Shown piece after piece: positions 59,935-64,000 of a stretch of 64,000 nucleotides of DNA. Source of the DNA: Balaenoptera acutorostrata (taxonomy: Eukaryota; Chordata; Mammalia; Artiodactyla; Balaenopteridae); contig NC_080066.1 of assembly GCF_949987535.1 (NCBI RefSeq), positions 129,188,335 through 129,252,334 of the forward strand, in the 5' to 3' direction. The first letter of the stretch is position 1. Every line of letters starts with the position of its first letter. Made by a program: the position numbers and the translations under genes. The notes under the pieces were generated by a model. That model did not search any database. It saw only the letters and a list, made by a program, of their open reading frames with translations, and was not told the DNA's origin.

Positions 59935-60082
59935 TGTCTGACTTATTTCACTAATCATAGCACTCTCTAGGTACATCCATATTGTTGCAAAAGGTAGAAT
60001 TTCGTTCTATTTTATGGCTGAATAATATTTCTTATATGTGTGTGTGTATATATCTATAGACATAGATATATACGTATCTATA

Positions 60083-60083
<1 letters not shown>

Positions 60084-60133
<50 letters not shown>

Positions 60134-60134
60134 C
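60084..60134. repeat. (TC)n(TA)n microsatellite
   Basis: A TC tract of about 30 bases followed by about 20 of TA. Confidence 0.95.
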
Positions 60135-61179
60135 TCACACATCCTCTTAAACCAATCATCTGTTGATGGATACTCAAGTTGTTTCCATGCCTTGGCTATT
60201 GTAAATAATGCTGCTATGAATATTAGGGTACATGTATCTTTTCAAATTAGAGTTTTCATCTTTTCTAGATATATTCCCAGGAGTGAGATTGCTGGATCAT
60301 ATGATAGCTCTATTTTTTATTTTTTAAGGAACTTCCATATTGTTTTCCATAGTAGCTGCACCAATTTACATTCCCAGCAACAGTGTAGAAGGGTTTCCTT
60401 TTCTCCACACCATCTCCAGCATTTATTATTTGTAGAGTTTTTGATGATGGCCATTCTGATAGGTGTGGGGTTTGATTGTGGTTTTGATTTGCATTTCTCT
60501 AATAATTAATGATGTTGAGCATATTTTCATGTGCCTGTTGGTCCTCTATGTGTCTTTAAAGAAATGTCTATTTAGGTCTTCTGCTTTTTTTTCGATTGGG
60601 CTGTTTGTTTTTTTTAATACTGAGTTGTATGACCTGTTTATATATTTTGGATATTAATCCATTACAGGTTTTATCATTTGCAAATATTTTCTTTCATTCA
60701 GTAGCTTGTCTTTTCATTTTCTTGATGTTTTTCTTTGCTGTGCAAAAACTTTTAAGTTTAATTAGGTCCCATTTATTTATTTTTGCTTTTATTTCTTTTG
60801 CCATAGGAGACAGATCTAAAAAAATATTGCTATAATTTATGTCAGAGTGTTGTGCTTATGTTATCTTCTATGATTGCTTTGTGTAGTATGGAAATTTTAA
60901 TAATATTTATTATTCTGGTTCAGGAACATGGTATGTCTCTCCATTTCTTTGTATCATTTTCAAATTCCTTCATCAGTGTTTTATAGTTTTCAGAGTATAG
61001 GTCTTTCACTTACCTCCTTGGTTAAGTTTATTCCTAGGTATTTTTGGTGTCTTTCATAATATCTGAAATAACCAGTAAAAGAATGATAATCAAAGTCATA
61101 GCAAGTCAGATAATAGAAATGATATGTTGAAATAATAAAACATATGCAATTAATTTTTAAAAAGCCAGGAAAGGAGAAA

Positions 61180-61960
61180 TAAAAGAGCAAATTAAAAAAT
61201 GTCACAAATAGAACAAAAAGAGCAATATTTTATTCTCCAAATAGACATACATGCTATGTAAGCATGCTATGCAAGCAAAAACAAAGCTGGTGTAGTTGTA
61301 TTAATATTATATATCATACTTTTAATTTATATTAACATATAATATTAATATAGCACAAAAGTAGTTAAAGTTAAGAGTAACAGCTGAGATAAAGAGAGAC
61401 ATTTCCTAATGACAGGTAATTTAACAGGAATAAATAATATTAGTAAATTTATATAAACTTAATAACATAGCTTTAAAATATATAAACTAAAAAGTAACAG
61501 AACTAAAATGAGAAACCAACAAATCCACAGTGTGTATTGGAGATTTTATAACACTTCTCCCAGTAACTTATAGAAAAAGCAATGAGTCATTGCACAATGA
61601 AACAACATGATTAACCAATTTGACCTAATAGAGATTACAGAACACTACATCCAACAAACGTAGAAAAATAATTTTTTTCAGTTGCACATGGAACATTTAC
61701 CAGAATATTCTGGACCATGAATCATGTCTCAACACATTTCAAAGATTTAAAATAGAGCAGTGTATGTTCTCTGAATACTGTAAAATTAAATTAGAGCTCA
61801 ATAAGGAAAAAGTAAGTAGAAAATCTCCAAATTTGTGAAAAAAATTTTAAGTCAGTCACAGGGGAAATTAGAAAATATTGTGAATTCACTGGTAATGAAA
61901 ATATAGCAGATCAAAATGTTGAGGATGCAGCAAAAGCAATACAAATTTGGAAACTCCCAT
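61180..61960 (+). mobile_element. Ancient L1 endonuclease-region fragment, plus strand
   Basis: 'acctaatagagattacagaacactacatccaaca', 'cagttgcacatggaacatttaccagaat', 'gaatcatgtctcaacacatttcaaag', 'gaggatgcagcaaaagcaat' follow ORF2 endonuclease/early region order in L1. All frames are broken. Confidence 0.7.
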
Positions 61961-62696
61961 TCCATAATACTAGAATACAGAGATGCACTTCAAGATAAGA
62001 ATGTGACAGGTGGCATGCTTTCAGACACCTTTGTAAGAGAAGCTTGGAGGCCAAGCATCTTGAGAAAACATACCTCAGGTTCTCTCTGCAGGCAGAACTC
62101 TATCACTCCCCATTTGCTCCATGGTGAAGACCACTTTCTGGTACTTGGATGAGTCTTCTAGGACCTCACCTTCCCATAAGAGTATTTACTTCATCATTGG
62201 AAATTAAATAGTAAAATTTAGAACTTTGCCTATTAAGTATTTCACAACATCAAATCAAATCACAAATATCAACAGAATAGAAATCAACACTAAATTTCAG
62301 TTGCCTGCAGTTAGAAAACTGAAATTGATATGACTTCAAACTGAGACAAAAATATGTAAAGCTGACCTCCAATCATAGTGTTTACATGGCTCTGTGAAGA
62401 TTTCCAGTCCCCACTCTGGACAGATGCAGGGTGCCCTGGGGAATTAATCAGCAAAGAATCAAATGTATCGTCATTTTTGCCAGGCTGCTGCATAGATTTT
62501 GCTGGCATTTGAAGAAAAGAGGTAGCTGGCATGATTAACAAAATCACCCTGCTCCATTTTTATAAATTTAGCCAGAAAGGCTCATTGGAAGGTTAAGATA
62601 CTTTAAGACATACAAAAAACAACAAGTAAGGAACATGGATAAAAATTCCCTATGTTCAACCAAGCATAATAAACATCACAATTAGTAGCAGCATGT
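61961..62696. other. Unassigned sequence
   Basis: No gene or clear repeat. 78-codon frames on both strands lack family features. Confidence 0.45.
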
Positions 62697-62970
62697 TAAA
62701 TTATCCTTTTTAAAAATTTTTTTAAGATTTAATTTATTTTTATATAGCAGGTTCTTATTAGTTATCTATTTTATACATATTAGTATATATATATATCAAT
62801 CCCAATCTCCCAAATCATCCCACCACCTCCACCACACCCCCCCCACCCTCCGCTTTTCCCCCTTAGTGTTCATACATTTGTTCTCTACATCTGTGTCTCT
62901 ATTTCTGCCTTGCAAACCAAGTCATCTGTACCATTCTTCTAGATTCCACATATATGCATAAATTATCCTT
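62697..62970 (-). mobile_element. Short L1 3'-end insertion with 12-bp duplication
   Basis: About 250 bp of L1 3' end (tatagcaggttcttattagttatctattttatac, reverse of the 3'UTR end of the L1 at 16,400) flanked by exact taaattatcctt at 62,697-62,708 and 62,959-62,970. It shows that the same 3'UTR lineage inserted elsewhere here. Confidence 0.9.
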
Positions 62971-63429
62971 AATCATTAAAATTCACTTATGCATTCTTTC
63001 CATTTTATATTTTTCAAACTACTTCAACTTTAATTAGCACTAGCCATTTTTTCTCTTAATCACATTCGTATGAAAGTTATTGAAAGTTATCTCTAAAAGA
63101 GTCCATTACATTGGGTTCTCTTAAATTCCCAGTATTTCATTTATTAGTCAAATATAAACTTGATCAATAAACATCAGATAATCCTTATTTTCCTCTTTAT
63201 TTTAGATGATTTTAGTAGGTTTCCTGATAGTGGTGTTATTTTTTTCTTCATCTAAGTTTATATTTCAATAATTCACAATCTAAAGTGCTTATTTCTATGT
63301 CCACTTATGGAATGCTTGTCCCCACATACTCAGATAAATTGCATGTTTTTGGGTATGACAGTATTTTCTGAATGGGAGATGCTAGGTCACTTCCTCACAC
63401 ACAGAAGAAAAGCACTTAAACTAATGTTT
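62971..63429. other. Unassigned AT-rich sequence
   Basis: No gene or repeat recognised. Confidence 0.4.
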
Positions 63430-63600
63430 TTAAAAATGTGGTTCTCAATCTAATTGCATCAGAGTACTTGTTACAAATGCTACCACTTTAAGGTCCTACT
63501 CCAGGCCTACTGATCAAAAAAGAGGGGCAGGAGCAGGCACTTGTACTGTTAATAAACTCCTCATACGAATTCTTATGTACACTTCAATGCACGAGAATGC
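63430..63600. mobile_element. MER5A-like hAT DNA transposon fragment
   Basis: 'gtggttctcaatctaattgcatcagagtacttgttacaaatgct' then 'cctactccaggcctactgatc' and 'ctcctcatacgaattcttatg' follow the MER5A-type order (a short hAT-Charlie element with nearly palindromic ends, so orientation is not given). It is diverged. Confidence 0.6.
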
Positions 63601-64000
63601 TGTAGACAGATACCTGTAATACACCATTTTAATCTTACATAAATTATTTCCTATTTTAAAACTTCACTGAAATGCCAAATTTAGTGTGTAGAGTGGGAAT
63701 TTTTTAAAAAAGTGGAATCTACTTATAAAAAGTTTGGAATAGCATCCAACTTCTCTCATAGAACTAGAATGGGTTAAGTTAGTAATTTCATTATAAACAG
63801 AGTAGGTCAGTCAGAATTTGGGGAGAGATAATTTTAAAAAGTAAATGGATAGAACTGCAGAATGGTTAGTATTCTCACCACTTCAAGAAAAACTAGCTTG
63901 TAGCACATTATGAAAATTAAAGATTAAAGCTGTTTTGCATATATACCATTCCTGGAAATAGGACCTTCACCTTATCAAAATGACATCATAATGAAAAGCA
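63601..64000. other. Unassigned sequence to window edge
   Basis: No gene or element recognised. Confidence 0.4.

Larger units (their letters stand above)
58973..61060 (-). mobile_element. Older L1 3' half, minus strand, split by a younger L1
   Basis: 3' end at 58,973 (ttttattgaataatagttgatttacaatatt), continuing to 59,317, then resuming at about 59,935 (ttgtctgacttatttcactaatcatag) with ORF2 C-terminal and RT-region wording up to 61,060. Frames of 64-105 codons on the plus strand are antisense shadows. A (TC)n(TA)n microsatellite at 60,084-60,134 interrupts it. Confidence 0.8.

Noticed and set aside
1..64000. CRISPR arrays, operons, prokaryotic signals or host gene exons
   Set aside because: Nothing with regular spacers, ribosome-binding sites or recognisable exon-intron structure is visible; composition and repeats are those of mammalian nuclear DNA.

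Overview
The window is AT-rich mammalian nuclear DNA with no recognisable host exon, rRNA, tRNA or CRISPR array. Four copies of tRNA-derived SINEs carry the 3'-end wording typical of Cetacea/Cetartiodactyla (CHR type), LINE-1 dominates, and no BovB LINE is seen. This points to a cetacean (whale or dolphin) or a close relative. The interval looks intergenic or deep-intronic.

Layout. 1-16,384 is old sequence: a diverged minus-strand L1, MIR fragments, an MLT1-type LTR (6,684-7,171), a decayed class III (ERVL-like) retrovirus (about 10,620-13,435), L1 tails and an L2/CR1 fragment. At 16,385-23,301 lies the main feature, a full-length LINE-1 with both reading frames open (ORF1p 301 aa, ORF2p 1272 aa), an exact 15-bp target-site duplication, and about 920 bp of non-L1 sequence between its own 3' end and the final poly(A). 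The simplest reading is a 3' transduction. 23,302-39,213 is a mosaic of MLT1, MIR, MER20, SINEs, old L1 pieces, microsatellites and an ERV solo LTR (37,975-38,580).

39,214-48,738 is a second full-length LINE-1 on the minus strand, bounded by a 16-bp duplication. Its ORFs are broken. It belongs to a lineage with a different, CpG-rich 5'UTR of about 2 kb and a different 3'UTR. Its 3' part is interrupted by a 2.1-kb segment (39,853-41,928) that is the inverted copy of 52,199-54,283, and about 275 bp of L1 sequence is repeated on both sides of that insert. The right-hand donor (an old L1 plus a SINE) is intact in its original context. 54,284-64,000 holds further old L1 sequence, a truncated young L1, a nested L1-in-L1, a short L1 tail with a 12-bp duplication, and a MER5A-like element.

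How the parts relate. The only genes that could still work are the two L1 ORFs. ORF1p (RNA-binding trimer) and ORF2p (endonuclease and reverse transcriptase) together copy the L1 RNA, and probably mobilised the SINEs here as well. Family names come from my own recognition of the sequence, without a database search.
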